Shown in pieces: positions 9,511-18,631 of a DNA stretch of 64,000 nucleotides. This stretch comes from Shewanella halifaxensis HAW-EB4. GTDB lineage: Bacteria; Pseudomonadota; Gammaproteobacteria; Enterobacterales; Shewanellaceae. Within the stretch, counting starts at the first letter, position 1. Every line of letters starts with the position of its first letter. The stretch covers positions 1,550,001-1,614,000 of the forward strand of contig NC_010334.1 in NCBI RefSeq assembly GCF_000019185.1, written 5' to 3'. The notes under the pieces were generated by a model. It had not been told where the DNA came from. It made no database searches and saw only the letters and a list, made by a program, of their open reading frames with translations. The position numbers and the translations under genes were made by a program.

Positions 9511-10524
9511 CTACAACACAAAGCTGTAGCTGAGCACACCATAGCCATGCCACTTATTCGGATCAGGCTCATATTCTGGCGTGTAAATTTCAAAGCTCCA
9601 GCTCACTGACCAAGTGGGAAATGCCCAAATAACCCCAGCACTCGCCTTCGCTTGTTGGTGCTTTATCTGCACATAGGAGTCATAGGGAACGTCTCCGTCA
9701 ATGGTGAGATCATTAAAACGATACCCAGCCTGGGCGCGAGCATATACACTCCAACTACCATTTTTACGTGCCACAGCACTATATTGACCGAAATGTCCTG
9801 CATGGCTGCTTAACTGGCCAAATGAATCTGCCAAATCATCTCCCCAGCGAAGGGTAAAGCCTAGATTCGCTTCAGAACGAAAGTTTCCCAGCATGGTATG
9901 ACCGTAACCACTTAGCTCCCATTGACTGTCATAGGTTACCTCTCGACGAAACGCCAATGCATCCACCTCATAAGCGAGCTGCAGAGTCAGTTGATTTTCA
10001 ACTTGATATTGCCAGCCTTTTGGAGGGGTGGAAGGGGTGATTTTATGCACCAACTCCTGCATGGCTTGAGCGCCAGATGCAGGGCCTATCACGCCGATGC
10101 TAAACCAATTCTTTTGTGCCAAGTTAGCGCTATAGCTGCCGGTGAAGCTTTCCAGTTCGAGAATACCAGCGTAGGGGCGATCATAGGGCTGGGTATAATC
10201 ATGTTCAATCTCACTCGGGGTCCACATTCTTTGATAAACCTTTGCCCCCCATTGCACTGTCTTGTTAGGGTCTGAAAAGCGCAACCCTTTTTGCCAGCTA
10301 AATGGCCAAGGTGCTAGCGTAAAATCAGCTCGAGGAAGCGCCTGCCAACCGAAGACGAAACCATTGGAATAGTCGCCATCTTGGCCAATTACCACATCGT
10401 TATCAAAGCTAAAGTGCCACTGATCGGCCAAGGTTGGGAAGGAGGTACAGATAAGCAGGCTCGCCAAGCTTGCTCTGCTGAGCGATAGGGGATTCGATAA
10501 GAAGGTCAATGGGCGACTCCTCAA
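9511..10524 (-). CDS. lpxR: LpxR-family lipid A 3'-deacylase
   Basis: The 337-residue protein matches the LpxR (DUF2219) family, an outer-membrane barrel that removes the 3'-acyloxyacyl chain from lipid A. Key signatures are FSFDNDVVIGQDGDYSNG (residues ~38-55; calcium and active-site region), YDRPYAGILELES and the long GVIGPASGAQAMQELVH...PKGWQYQVENQ block (~145-185), plus a terminal aromatic strand ending SFVL. A signal peptide of ~33 residues precedes ADQWHFSF. It is transcribed towards the preceding beta-barrel gene. Deacylation of lipid A typically modulates surface charge and host or phage recognition. Confidence 0.85.
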   Translation of the reverse strand: MRSRPLTFLSNPLSLSRASLASLLICTSFPTLADQWHFSFDNDVVIGQDGDYSNGFVFGWQALPRADFTLAPWPFSWQKGLRFSDPNKTVQWGAKVYQRMWTPSEIEHDYTQPYDRPYAGILELESFTGSYSANLAQKNWFSIGVIGPASGAQAMQELVHKITPSTPPKGWQYQVENQLTLQLAYEVDALAFRREVTYDSQWELSGYGHTMLGNFRSEANLGFTLRWGDDLADSFGQLSSHAGHFGQYSAVARKNGSWSVYARAQAGYRFNDLTIDGDVPYDSYVQIKHQQAKASAGVIWAFPTWSVSWSFEIYTPEYEPDPNKWHGYGVLSYSFVL

Positions 10525-10958
10525 AGGTCAGGAATGTATGATTTCAGGCTAAGATCTACATAACACCAACGAGTCCAGCATAGCCCTAAACGGCCTTAAG
10601 GTGCAAATCTATTAGTACTAGTTTGGATAAGCCCTTGGTGACAACCCTGTTGTGTCGAATCCCCCCTAGGCGTAACGACCTAGCGACTCGCCCACTAGAT
10701 TTACTCCCTTTATTTTAAGGTTTCAGTTTGCTGATGATATTGGCCAGCTTGATTTAATAGCAAGATAGGGTCACAAGCCTGCAGCTCCCGTAAGATATAG
10801 GAAATTTGAAATGCATTAGTTTTTCTATTGAAAGATTTTGTGGGTTTGTCTGGTTTATATACAAAATAGTTGTTGAAATCTTGCTTGAATAGGCGTAAAT
10901 TCGCGCTCCCTTTGAGCTAGTCGCTCTATATTTGTATATGAAATCAGAAGCTTTTTAG
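10525..10958. other. Intergenic region between divergent lpxR and the EAL-like gene
   Basis: This 434-bp gap holds the two divergent promoters. I see no tRNA, small ORF or strong hairpin in it. Confidence 0.35.
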
Positions 10959-11687
10959 ATGAATTGTTTTTTTAAGCACTGCTGCATGCAGCAAAATGAA
11001 ATGTTAAAACAGAGCTGTTCTTTAGATAGAAAAAATGATGTTAGTCAAACATGCTTATACCATTTCAGTGTTAGCAATATCGTTGAGCGAAAGGGAACAC
11101 TTTGTGGCGTAGAGATTAAGTCTAGTTGGCTAGAGTTACAATTAACGTCTCGTCCATTACCGCAACATTACCTCGCTCATATCAATGAATATAAGAGAAT
11201 GCTAGCCACGCTTAGCGTTCGATTAGAGCAAGACAGCAACATTAGTCAGCATAATAAACAGCTGTTCTTAGCCGTTGAGCGAATATTTTTATTAGACTCA
11301 GAGGTCATTAAGGCCTTGCTGGGATTGGCCACGGCGTTACGCCGCCTCGAAATGACGCTGGTGATAATACTCAATAATGATGGTGAAGAGTTGAGCCAAT
11401 ATACCTCTCATATTAAGTATCTACTGAGAGACGCTGGAGTTAAGTTTTGCTTGGTCTGTAAATTTGATGACAATTTAAAGACCGTCTATCCGTTTGATTT
11501 TTTGATGTTCGACAGTAAAAGCCTCGAAGTCGCAATAGAGAAACAACAAGATAATGAGATCGTTGACTCTCTGTTTACCATGAGAGAGAGAGGGTTCACT
11601 CTTATACTAACTGGGATTGCTGATGCCGCAGCCTACAGTGTGGGGCTCGCATTACCGTTCAGTAGCTTTCAATCGGTGAAGGCGTAA
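10959..11687 (+). CDS. Degenerate EAL-like protein
   Basis: I do not recognise a named family for this 242-residue protein, but its C-terminal ~150 residues follow the EAL-domain order in a worn form: LFLAVERIFLLDSEVI, then RRLEMTLVIILNNDG, LLRDAGVKFCLVCKFDDN, YPFDFLMFDSKSLEVA (position of the usual LKID helix) and ERGFTLILTGIADAAAYSVGLALPFSSFQ (position of the AEGVE/GxxFQG end). All catalytic acidic and metal-binding residues are missing, so phosphodiesterase activity is unlikely. It lies 3 bp upstream of a true CSS-EAL gene and is probably co-translated with it, suggesting a regulatory or scaffold partner in cyclic-di-GMP signalling. Confidence 0.6.
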   Translation: MNCFFKHCCMQQNEMLKQSCSLDRKNDVSQTCLYHFSVSNIVERKGTLCGVEIKSSWLELQLTSRPLPQHYLAHINEYKRMLATLSVRLEQDSNISQHNKQLFLAVERIFLLDSEVIKALLGLATALRRLEMTLVIILNNDGEELSQYTSHIKYLLRDAGVKFCLVCKFDDNLKTVYPFDFLMFDSKSLEVAIEKQQDNEIVDSLFTMRERGFTLILTGIADAAAYSVGLALPFSSFQSVKA

Positions 11688-11690
11688 GGG

Positions 11691-13208
11691 ATGCTCAACC
11701 GTGTGTTGAATACAAAGAATCTCCCTTGGCTGGTTGCTGCTGCCTTAATGTTGTGTGCCGTGATCTCTTACATTTTTACTCTGTATGAGATCTACACAAG
11801 GCTCGAAACTAGGGTTAATGACTTTGATAGCTTTTACAGTCAGCGCCTAGAGAGTGCTAATCGGAGCTTAGTGGCTATCGAGCAGGAGCTACAAGGCTTA
11901 ACTGTTGATACCTGTTCGCAAGAGGTTGTTGATGTACTTAAAGGTCAGCTGTTAACTTCGGATAACCAAGTTATTGTTTGGGTTAGGTTTACTGGTGGGC
12001 AGCTTGTCTGTTCGGCGCTTGGCATTTCTCAGTTACCACAGCCACAATATTATAATGTGATTGGTTCTATGGAAAATGGACTACACATTTATCAAGAGGT
12101 GGATAGTCGTAACCTTAATGCAAAGAAACCTATCTATGTGGGACGACACACTGAGCAGTATCAGTTGTTTATCGCAATAGATCTCTTACCTTATATCGAG
12201 GATAAGTTAGATAATTGCTCAGATTGCGGTATGTTTAGTATCCAGCTTGATAATCAATATGAACTATTCGAAATTAAAAGCAGTGATCTATATTGGGGGA
12301 CTTTGAAATACAGCTCTGAAATTACCGGGCTAACATATCGATTCTCTCTTAATTTATATACAAAGGCGTTACTGTGGTTTGGCTACTTTATCGCTGTCAT
12401 TGCTTTTTTTAGTATGCTCTTTGTTGGATGGCAGCTGTTAAAAGGAGTAATAAGGCAATATTACTGGCATAGATTGTTTACTACTGCACTGAATAAAAAG
12501 GATTTTTATTTATCTTATCAACCTGTTGTCGATACTGAAAACTTAGACTGCTTCGGTGTTGAGGCACTATTAAGGTGGTCGTGTCGAGATGGAACCACTC
12601 GGAGTACCTGCGACTTCATTGGGTCACTAGAACGAGATCCTATTATGCCAGAGGTTACTCGTTGGGTTGTTAAAACAGCGCTAACAGAGCTTAGAGAGTT
12701 GCTGGATGCGAATGTTATTCGCTGGTGCAGTATTAATGTCAGTGCAATGGAAATAGAGCAGGGGCAGATGCTACTGTTTTTAAATGATCTAGTGGAACAA
12801 GGCTACCCCGTTGAGTACTTGAGTTTTGAGTTAACCGAGCGGGTTCCGATTAGTAATTGGCAGCAGCTTAAACAGTTCATTCAACTCTGCCAAGAATTAG
12901 GTTGTAAGATTAAGCTCGATGATGTCGGTACTGGTTATGGCGGGAGCTTATGTCTACAAAACTTGGACTTTGACTACCTTAAAATCGATCAACAATTTGT
13001 TGGCCACTTAGGGACTCCACAAAGCAAGCTTTCTCTAATCGAGTCATATATTGCGATTGCGAAAGAGTTGAATATTAAGGTCATCGCAGAGGGCGTAGAA
13101 ACCCAAGAGCAGGCAGAGATATTGAGAACACTCGGGGTTAACTTACATCAGGGCTGGCTTTATTCAAGGGCATTACCAGTTAAGGAGCTTAGTGCTTACC
13201 TAAAGTGA
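11691..13208 (+). CDS. CSS-motif EAL phosphodiesterase
   Basis: This 505-residue inner-membrane protein has two membrane segments (~14-33 and ~228-248) flanking a periplasmic CSS-motif sensor domain containing DTCSQEVVDVLK, then a cytoplasmic EAL domain (~262-505). The c-di-GMP phosphodiesterase residues are all present: EALLRW, INVSAME, ELTER, KLDDVGTGYG, LKIDQQFV and IAEGVETQEQ, ending QGWLYSRALP. CSS-domain enzymes respond to periplasmic disulfide state. It should hydrolyse c-di-GMP to pGpG. It forms an operon with the degenerate EAL-like gene 3 bp upstream, and a bidirectional terminator follows. Confidence 0.88.
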   Translation: MLNRVLNTKNLPWLVAAALMLCAVISYIFTLYEIYTRLETRVNDFDSFYSQRLESANRSLVAIEQELQGLTVDTCSQEVVDVLKGQLLTSDNQVIVWVRFTGGQLVCSALGISQLPQPQYYNVIGSMENGLHIYQEVDSRNLNAKKPIYVGRHTEQYQLFIAIDLLPYIEDKLDNCSDCGMFSIQLDNQYELFEIKSSDLYWGTLKYSSEITGLTYRFSLNLYTKALLWFGYFIAVIAFFSMLFVGWQLLKGVIRQYYWHRLFTTALNKKDFYLSYQPVVDTENLDCFGVEALLRWSCRDGTTRSTCDFIGSLERDPIMPEVTRWVVKTALTELRELLDANVIRWCSINVSAMEIEQGQMLLFLNDLVEQGYPVEYLSFELTERVPISNWQQLKQFIQLCQELGCKIKLDDVGTGYGGSLCLQNLDFDYLKIDQQFVGHLGTPQSKLSLIESYIAIAKELNIKVIAEGVETQEQAEILRTLGVNLHQGWLYSRALPVKELSAYLK

Positions 13209-13226
13209 TTTATCTCCCCTCTATAC

Positions 13227-13266
13227 AAAAAACCTTAGTACAATCGTGCTAAGGCATTTGTTTTTT
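13227..13266. terminator. Bidirectional terminator
   Basis: CCTTAG-TAC and GTG-CTAAGG form a 9-bp stem with an AATC loop. A run of six As on the left gives the minus-strand T tract, and TTTTTT on the right serves the plus strand. It lies between the converging EAL and CBS genes. Confidence 0.65.
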
Positions 13267-13327
13267 ATTCCTGCATCGTAGCGTGGCTAAAGATAAGAAA
13301 GTGTCAGTTTTTGAAGATGGTGCAGGA

Positions 13328-13888
13328 TCACTTTGTTGCCTTGAAAATTTGCATAAATGATGGTGGCTGCTGGATATCAATGGGAACATTGAGCTTTCTT
13401 GCTACGTCGTTGGCCGAGATTAGCCCGCGGATATGGTGCAACTCATGGTCGATAACCAGGATATGGTGTAGGCCATTTTCTTGCAGGGCGCGGACAATAT
13501 CACTGACTTTAGCTGTCGAGACTTGATGGTAGTCTAACGCCATTAAAGCTTCACGCGGAACCATCACATCGGTGACTTGTAAGTCTTTGATATTGCTTGA
13601 ACGTTGGTTCGCTAACTTTATCATTTTGCTATCGGATAGCTCGTACTTAGTTACAACCCCAAGAAATCGATTACCTTTATCGACAACAAGGCGCATAAAA
13701 GCATGAGTTTTTTCCATGATGTCGGCAGTATCTACTGCGCCAGTCGATGAATCCACCGCCATAGGCTGAGAGTGATCAAAATCAGTAAAGATGGATAGGG
13801 CAGACGAGTCTAGCTTGGCGGCATATCCGCTGGTTGACCACATAAGATGGTCGATAGAAGCTGTGCTAAATAATTCAAGATTTCTCAT
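13328..13888 (-). CDS. CBS-domain protein
   Basis: The 186-residue soluble protein contains a pair of CBS repeats. The first (~40-95) includes DTADIMEKTHAFMRLVVDKGNRFLGVV. The second (~115-170) includes VTDVMVPREALMALDYHQ and HILVIDHELHHIRGLISANDVARKL. CBS pairs bind adenine nucleotides or related ligands and act as energy sensors. No enzymatic domain is attached, so it may regulate a partner in trans. It converges on the EAL gene and diverges from nfsA. Its target is unknown. Confidence 0.8.
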   Translation of the reverse strand: MRNLELFSTASIDHLMWSTSGYAAKLDSSALSIFTDFDHSQPMAVDSSTGAVDTADIMEKTHAFMRLVVDKGNRFLGVVTKYELSDSKMIKLANQRSSNIKDLQVTDVMVPREALMALDYHQVSTAKVSDIVRALQENGLHHILVIDHELHHIRGLISANDVARKLNVPIDIQQPPSFMQIFKATK

Positions 13889-14192
13889 TAGAATACCCCA
13901 TGAATGTAATGGCTGAACGAGATGACAGAATGTGATCTTGGTTCCATATTTATAAGCTAGTCCTGATGCGTAGGCAGGTCAATAAGTATGAATTACATTT
14001 AATTTTAGTTAAGCTTTTGAGCGATTTATTATAATTTAGATGCTTGCTCTGATTGTTTTTGTCTCGGGTTTCACACTCCTGTGTCGACTTTTTCTATTTG
14101 TTTTTGAATTTTAACTAGTTTTAGCTTGTCTATTGTTTGTGTAAAGTTTGAGCATTAAGTTAAATTTTTTTGCAAAAGGAAGTGAATAGAGT
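13889..14192. other. Divergent promoter region CBS gene / nfsA
   Basis: A 304-bp AT-rich spacer. AAAGGAAG precedes the nfsA ATG. No SoxS/MarA-like box could be assigned with confidence. Confidence 0.35.
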
Positions 14193-14915
14193 ATGAATTC
14201 AACTATAGAGGCTATTTTACAGCACCGTTCGATCAGGCATTTTACCGAGCAAAAAATTGAAGATGAAAAATTAGAGTTGATTCTGCGTTGTGCCAATGCC
14301 GCATCAAGCTCAAGTTTCATGCAATGTTGCAGTATTATTAGAGTCAGCTTGCCAGATGTAAGGGCCAAGCTAGCGGAGCTTGCTGGAGGGCAAACCTATG
14401 TGGAGTCTGCTTCTGAGTTTCTGGTGTTTTGTGCTGACTTTAATCGCCATCAACAGATCCACCCTGATGCTCAACTCGGATTTACCGAACAGACCCTGAT
14501 TGGGGCGATTGATACTGGGATCATGGGGCAAAATGCGTTGCTCGCCGCAGAATCTCTTGGTTTAGGCGGCGTCTATATTGGCGGGATCCGTAATAACCCG
14601 CAGCAAGTTACCGAGCTGCTTGGCTTACCAAAGCATGTACTACCGTTATTTGGTATGTGCTTAGGTTATAGTGCCAAACTCCCCGAAGTTAAACCTCGTT
14701 TGCCATTGAGTATCGTGGTGCATCAAGAACGCTATCAAAACCTCGATAAGCAAGAACTTGAGCAGTACGATCAGCATATAAAAATGTATTATGCCAGCAG
14801 AAGCCGTAACAACAGGCAGACATCTTGGTCAGAGCAAATTACGGCGACCTTAAATAAGGAATCTAGACCCTTTATGCAAGGTTATATTGAGGGACAAGGG
14901 TTCAGCCTTAAGTAA
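14193..14915 (+). CDS. nfsA: NfsA-type NADPH nitroreductase
   Basis: The 240-residue flavoprotein matches oxygen-insensitive NADPH nitroreductase NfsA, which reduces nitroaromatics and quinones by two-electron steps using FMN. The N-terminus (IEAILQHRSIRHFTEQKI...SSSSFMQCCSIIRV) is the family signature with the FMN-contacting HRSIR. GLGGVYIGGIRNNPQQVTELLGLP and LFGMCLGYSA form the cofactor-binding core, and the C-terminal LPLSIVVHQERYQ is also conserved. Length equals the E. coli enzyme. It stands alone, divergent from the CBS gene. Confidence 0.88.
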   Translation: MNSTIEAILQHRSIRHFTEQKIEDEKLELILRCANAASSSSFMQCCSIIRVSLPDVRAKLAELAGGQTYVESASEFLVFCADFNRHQQIHPDAQLGFTEQTLIGAIDTGIMGQNALLAAESLGLGGVYIGGIRNNPQQVTELLGLPKHVLPLFGMCLGYSAKLPEVKPRLPLSIVVHQERYQNLDKQELEQYDQHIKMYYASRSRNNRQTSWSEQITATLNKESRPFMQGYIEGQGFSLK

Positions 14916-15116
14916 GTCACTTACAGGAGTCAAAGGATTAGGCTTTGATAAGCACATTAATATTAGGTTGTGCTACTTTGGTGAGACTGAATAGTTTTGT
15001 TACAGAAACTATTATATAAACTTGTCTTTTAGCGGTTAATGATTGCTGGTGTGAATTTTTGGCCTGTATTTTGGCTAAACTAGATGCATATTCACTATGG
15101 AATCTAGGATAACAAA

Positions 15117-15644
15117 ATGAAACGTCTTACTTTATCTATCGCCTTAATTGCCTTCTCTGCTCATAGTTACGCTTTAGAGTTAACGAGTACAGATATCAAT
15201 GAGGGGCAGTTGATGTCGTCAAAGTTTGAGTACAATGGTATGGGCTGCAGCGGTGGTAACCTTTCGCCTCAGTTGAGTTGGAGTGATGTGCCTAAAGGGA
15301 CTGAAAGTTTTGCGATTACCGCATTTGACCCCGATGCACCAACTGGAAGTGGCTGGTGGCATTGGACCGTACTCAATATTCCTGCAACAACCACATCGTT
15401 AGCTCAAGGCGCTTCAGGAAAGTTAAAAGTGGGACACGAAACCAGAACCGATTACGGTAAGCCGGGTTATGGTGGAGTCTGTCCGCCAGAGGGGGATGGA
15501 ATGCATCGCTACCAATTTACTATTTGGGCACTTCCTGAGGCTAAAATTGATCTGCCAACGGATATTTCTCCAGCAGTAGTGGGATTCACCCTCAATAAAA
15601 TGGCACTAGATAAGGCGGTATTGACTGCCACTTATGTACGTTAG
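15117..15644 (+). CDS. YbhB/YbcL-family PEBP-like protein
   Basis: The 175-residue protein has a signal peptide (MKRLTLSIALIAFSAHSYA) and a phosphatidylethanolamine-binding-protein fold of the bacterial YbhB/YbcL type: GNLSPQLSW, FDPDAPTGSGWWHWTVLNIP and YGGVCPPEGDGMHRYQFTIWAL. These are the conserved ligand-pocket motifs (DPDxP, HxW, GxPxP-like). The signal peptide puts it in the periplasm, as for YbcL; its ligand is not known. It lies 45 bp upstream of an AraC regulator gene on the same strand, which could regulate it. Confidence 0.85.
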   Translation: MKRLTLSIALIAFSAHSYALELTSTDINEGQLMSSKFEYNGMGCSGGNLSPQLSWSDVPKGTESFAITAFDPDAPTGSGWWHWTVLNIPATTTSLAQGASGKLKVGHETRTDYGKPGYGGVCPPEGDGMHRYQFTIWALPEAKIDLPTDISPAVVGFTLNKMALDKAVLTATYVR

Positions 15645-15689
15645 TCATTAAAGTATTTAGCTAAATATGATCGTTAGAGGAGAGTAAGA

Positions 15690-16499
15690 TTGGCATCATT
15701 GGTTCAGATTGACCGTTTCTATGGTCAGAAATCACAGCCTTTACGGAATGTACCTGTGTATACGCCGAGTATTATTGCGGTGACATCTGGAGTGAAAACT
15801 CTGCTTTGGCAGGGGGAAACGCTAACATTCGACCGTAACCATTGGCTACTTGCCTCTTCCGCTCAGGAGCTTACCTTTGTTAATGAGCCTTATCAGAACA
15901 GGTTTCAGTCAGTTCAGCTCTCATTTTTATCGCAGCCATCTGAAAGGGTTTTAAAGCAGATGGCTAAACCTGAAACCACCTCAACACCGCTGCTTTCGCC
16001 ACCGACTCTAACCGTGAGTGATAGTCTTAACTTTGCGTTTACACAACTTGTCGCTATGTCAGAACAAAGATTAAGCCCAGCAGTGCAGCAATGCTATCTA
16101 GATGCCTTCTATCTGCATCTCAATGAGTTAGGAGTGTTATCAAAACTTTTTGAGAGTGATGTACTTACACTAAGGGAAAAGGTGAGCCGTTACTTGTCGG
16201 CTGACCCATCCGCCAGCCATACGATTGAGCTGACTTGCTCTCACTTCGCCATGAGCCAAGCAACCTTAATACGGCGGTTAAACAAAGAAGGAAGCTCATT
16301 TAGAGTGATCCTCGCAGGGGTGAGGATGCTGCATGCTATCGGTATCGTGCAGTCCTTAAGCGCTCGTAATGGTGTGCCACTCTCACAATTAGAGTTAGCA
16401 ATCCGCTGTGGTTATCAATCTGAAGCTCGATTTAGCCAACGTTTCAAAAGTCAGTTTGGAATTTCATTGAAACAATATATGAAAACGATCACTGGCTGA
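15690..16499 (+). CDS. AraC-family transcriptional regulator
   Basis: The 269-residue regulator has an unassigned N-terminal sensing domain (~1-140) and a C-terminal AraC-type double helix-turn-helix (~165-265): IELTCSHFAMSQATLIRRLNKEG and AIRCGYQSEARFSQRFKSQFGISLKQY. The reading frame starts at a TTG that has GAGGAGAG at proper spacing; no ATG is available in frame nearby. It follows the PEBP-like gene by 45 bp. Effector and targets are unknown. Confidence 0.8.
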   Translation: MASLVQIDRFYGQKSQPLRNVPVYTPSIIAVTSGVKTLLWQGETLTFDRNHWLLASSAQELTFVNEPYQNRFQSVQLSFLSQPSERVLKQMAKPETTSTPLLSPPTLTVSDSLNFAFTQLVAMSEQRLSPAVQQCYLDAFYLHLNELGVLSKLFESDVLTLREKVSRYLSADPSASHTIELTCSHFAMSQATLIRRLNKEGSSFRVILAGVRMLHAIGIVQSLSARNGVPLSQLELAIRCGYQSEARFSQRFKSQFGISLKQYMKTITG

Positions 16500-16639
16500 A
16501 AATCCATTAAAACAATGACCTAATTTCACCCCATTCAAAATGGGCTTTATTTAGCCATAAATATAGCTCACAACTCTAGTGCTAGTATGAATATCGACTA
16601 TACTGAATAATGAAAAGCGTATTTTAGACAGTGACAGCC

Positions 16640-16865
16640 TTTGTAAGTAGTAAGTAGAAAAGTCGGCTAGTGGATGTGTAAGTGTTAGTAGGTATAAGCT
16701 AGCGGCTGTGTAGGCAAAAGGTCATGGCTCTAAGAGCAGCAACCGCGTAAGTTTCTGGGCTTACAGCGCGGTCAACGAGGGATATAGCATAACCCTGTGT
16801 GACAGTTAGCTACCCCGACGCGCTTTTCACTCATCTCTGAGGCTCGCTTTTTAGCGAGCTTTTTT
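16640..16865 (+). ncRNA. Candidate structured small RNA
   Basis: No ORF is supported in 16500-17302. Between 16700 and 16800 there are consecutive hairpins: GCTCT-aa-GAGC; CCGCGTAAG pairing with CTTA-cag-CGCGG; and AGGG pairing with CCCT around 16779-16796. A strong terminator follows at 16842. Clustered stems ending in a terminator, without a coding frame, fit an intergenic sRNA. I could not match it to a known family, and the 5' end is a guess. Confidence 0.35.
16842..16865 (+). terminator. Strong Rho-independent terminator
   Basis: A perfect 7-bp stem, GCTCGCT/AGCGAGC, with a TTTT loop and six trailing Ts. It ends either the candidate sRNA or a long 3' UTR of the AraC gene. Confidence 0.75.
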
Positions 16866-17302
16866 ATTGCCCCATCTAGGTAGATAGTGACGCAGCCTTG
16901 AAAAGGTTTCTCTCTCACTTAAATACTTTCCTATCGTTTATACGATTGGTATTAGGCACGATCTGATGTGCTTTTTAACTCGAGCGTTGCGATAAAGCCT
17001 CGCAGCTATTTTTGTGCACATTTGTTAAATGAGCAAACTGAGGGTAGCTGAACTTAAACTAAGCGTATCATTTGTAATTAACTTGTGTGCTTAAGCCAAT
17101 CCGAGGTGGATGAAACTGATACCTTGATCATATCGGATAAATTGCAAATTGAAGTGTGCTCACAGGATGGCGGTTTGAACCTAGCTGATATTCAAAATAT
17201 TGATTATAATATGTCTTTGAAATGCGAGTCATATTGATAGTCATTTTTACAAGTGGCGTATCAAGTATGGCTCAGTAGATTACTTATTAAAGAGAATATA
17301 CC

Positions 17303-17644
17303 ATGAGCGCAATTCCACCATGCCCAAAATGTGAGTCTGAATATGTATACGAAGACGGCTCAAATCTAGTTTGCCCAGAATGTGCTCATGAATGGAATCC
17401 GAACGAAGTTATCGTTGATCCAGATGCAATCATCTTAAAAGATGCAGTGGGTAACCTATTAGCTGAAGAAGACAAAGTGACGCTAATCAAAGACCTTAAG
17501 GTAAAAGGTTCATCACTAGTTCTTAAAGTGGGTACTAAAGCAGTTATCAAGCGTTTCGTAGATGCTGACCACGATATCGATTGCAAAGTTGATGGTCACG
17601 GCCAGATGATGCTTAAGTCTAAGTTTGTAAGAAAACAGAACTAA
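17303..17644 (+). CDS. yjdM: YjdM/PhnA-family zinc-ribbon protein
   Basis: The 113-residue protein has an N-terminal zinc ribbon (CPKCESEYVYEDGSNLVCPECAHEW, two CxxC pairs at residues ~7-10 and ~24-27). It is followed by the conserved PhnA/YjdM core DAVGNLLAEEDKVTLIKDLKVKGSS and KVGTKAVIKRFVDADHDIDCKVDG. The name PhnA comes from the neighbouring phosphonate operon in E. coli, but YjdM is not a phosphonate enzyme and its role is unclear. AAAGAGAA precedes the start. A terminator follows directly. Confidence 0.88.
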   Translation: MSAIPPCPKCESEYVYEDGSNLVCPECAHEWNPNEVIVDPDAIILKDAVGNLLAEEDKVTLIKDLKVKGSSLVLKVGTKAVIKRFVDADHDIDCKVDGHGQMMLKSKFVRKQN

Positions 17645-17686
17645 TCGAACTGCCAAGCAGTTAGAAGCGTTTTGATGTAAAAGAAA

Positions 17687-17709
17687 ACCTGCCTAGTGCA
17701 GGTTTTTTT
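17687..17709 (+). terminator. Terminator of yjdM
   Basis: ACCTGC pairs with GCAGGT around a CTAGT loop, followed by seven Ts, 43 bp after the stop. Confidence 0.8.
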
Positions 17710-17717
17710 GTGGCTGC

Positions 17718-18530
17718 TTAGCTGTGTTCCTTATGCCAGCTTCGCGGAGTTATACCGAATTGACGTTGAAATGCACGCGAAAATGCAACACTCCCGCTAT
17801 ACCCCACCTCTAAGCATACCGATTTGATGGGAGCTCCCTTCAGCAGTAACTTTTTGGCTAACAGTAGCCGTGACTCGGTGACGTAGTTAAGTGGTGGCTG
17901 TCCTATTACGTGATGAAATAGCGCCGCAAATCTAGCACGTGACATACCAACTTGGTTAGCTAACTCCTCAATCGTCCATGGATAATCTAGCTGTTTATGG
18001 ATCAGTTCAATAGCTTTGGAAAGTTTAGGTTCAGATAACGCTGATAAGACTCCCTCTTGACATATTTTGTTTTCAACTAAATGACGGAGCACCAGTAACA
18101 ACAGCAGATCAAGTAGTGTTGAGATGATAGCTGCTTGAGCAAAACGTGAGGTAAAAGCTTCGTCAAATAACATATTTATTGTATTGGATAGACTATCTAA
18201 CTCGGAAAGAGGGAGAACGATAGCATCGGGTAGAGCTCGGTATAGTGGCGAATCTTTAAAGCTTAAGTTAGCACATACTACATCGCAACCTTCTAGAGTT
18301 TGGGGCTGAAGACGATGAGCTTTTCCTTTGGGATAAATGATGAGTGTTGGCTCGTTGATTTTATATGTTAAGCCATGCTCTTCGAATAGAGCCATTTCAC
18401 CTGTGCGAACTAAGTGTAGTACTCCACCAGTAGGGTGCTCTGCACTTGAAGAACTTCCACATAAATTACCTGAGAAGAATAAGTTCGCTTTTGGTTCTGC
18501 GTGAGATATTAATGCGGATAAGGTATCCAT
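17718..18530 (-). CDS. AraC-family regulator with cupin N-terminus
   Basis: The 270-residue regulator has an N-terminal cupin-like ligand domain (~10-130) and a C-terminal AraC DNA-binding domain (~165-268): ELANQVGMSRARFAALFHHVIG and VCLEVGYSGSVAFSRAFQRQFGITPRSW. It is divergent, 101 bp apart, from the AhpD-like/DUF417 operon. This arrangement usually means the regulator controls that operon, probably in response to a reactive small molecule. Confidence 0.85.
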   Translation of the reverse strand: MDTLSALISHAEPKANLFFSGNLCGSSSSAEHPTGGVLHLVRTGEMALFEEHGLTYKINEPTLIIYPKGKAHRLQPQTLEGCDVVCANLSFKDSPLYRALPDAIVLPLSELDSLSNTINMLFDEAFTSRFAQAAIISTLLDLLLLLVLRHLVENKICQEGVLSALSEPKLSKAIELIHKQLDYPWTIEELANQVGMSRARFAALFHHVIGQPPLNYVTESRLLLAKKLLLKGAPIKSVCLEVGYSGSVAFSRAFQRQFGITPRSWHKEHS

Positions 18531-18631
18531 TTGAGACTCTGAGTATGTATATCTAGATTAATAGTGATAAATCGTATTGTTGAGAGTGTCAATATCAATA
18601 ACGTAAATTCACTTAATCAAAGGAGCTCAGC

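Noticed and set aside
16640..16865. Known riboswitch (c-di-GMP, TPP or cobalamin)
   Set aside because: None of the conserved motifs of these classes can be placed, and the next gene is over 400 bp downstream after a terminator.
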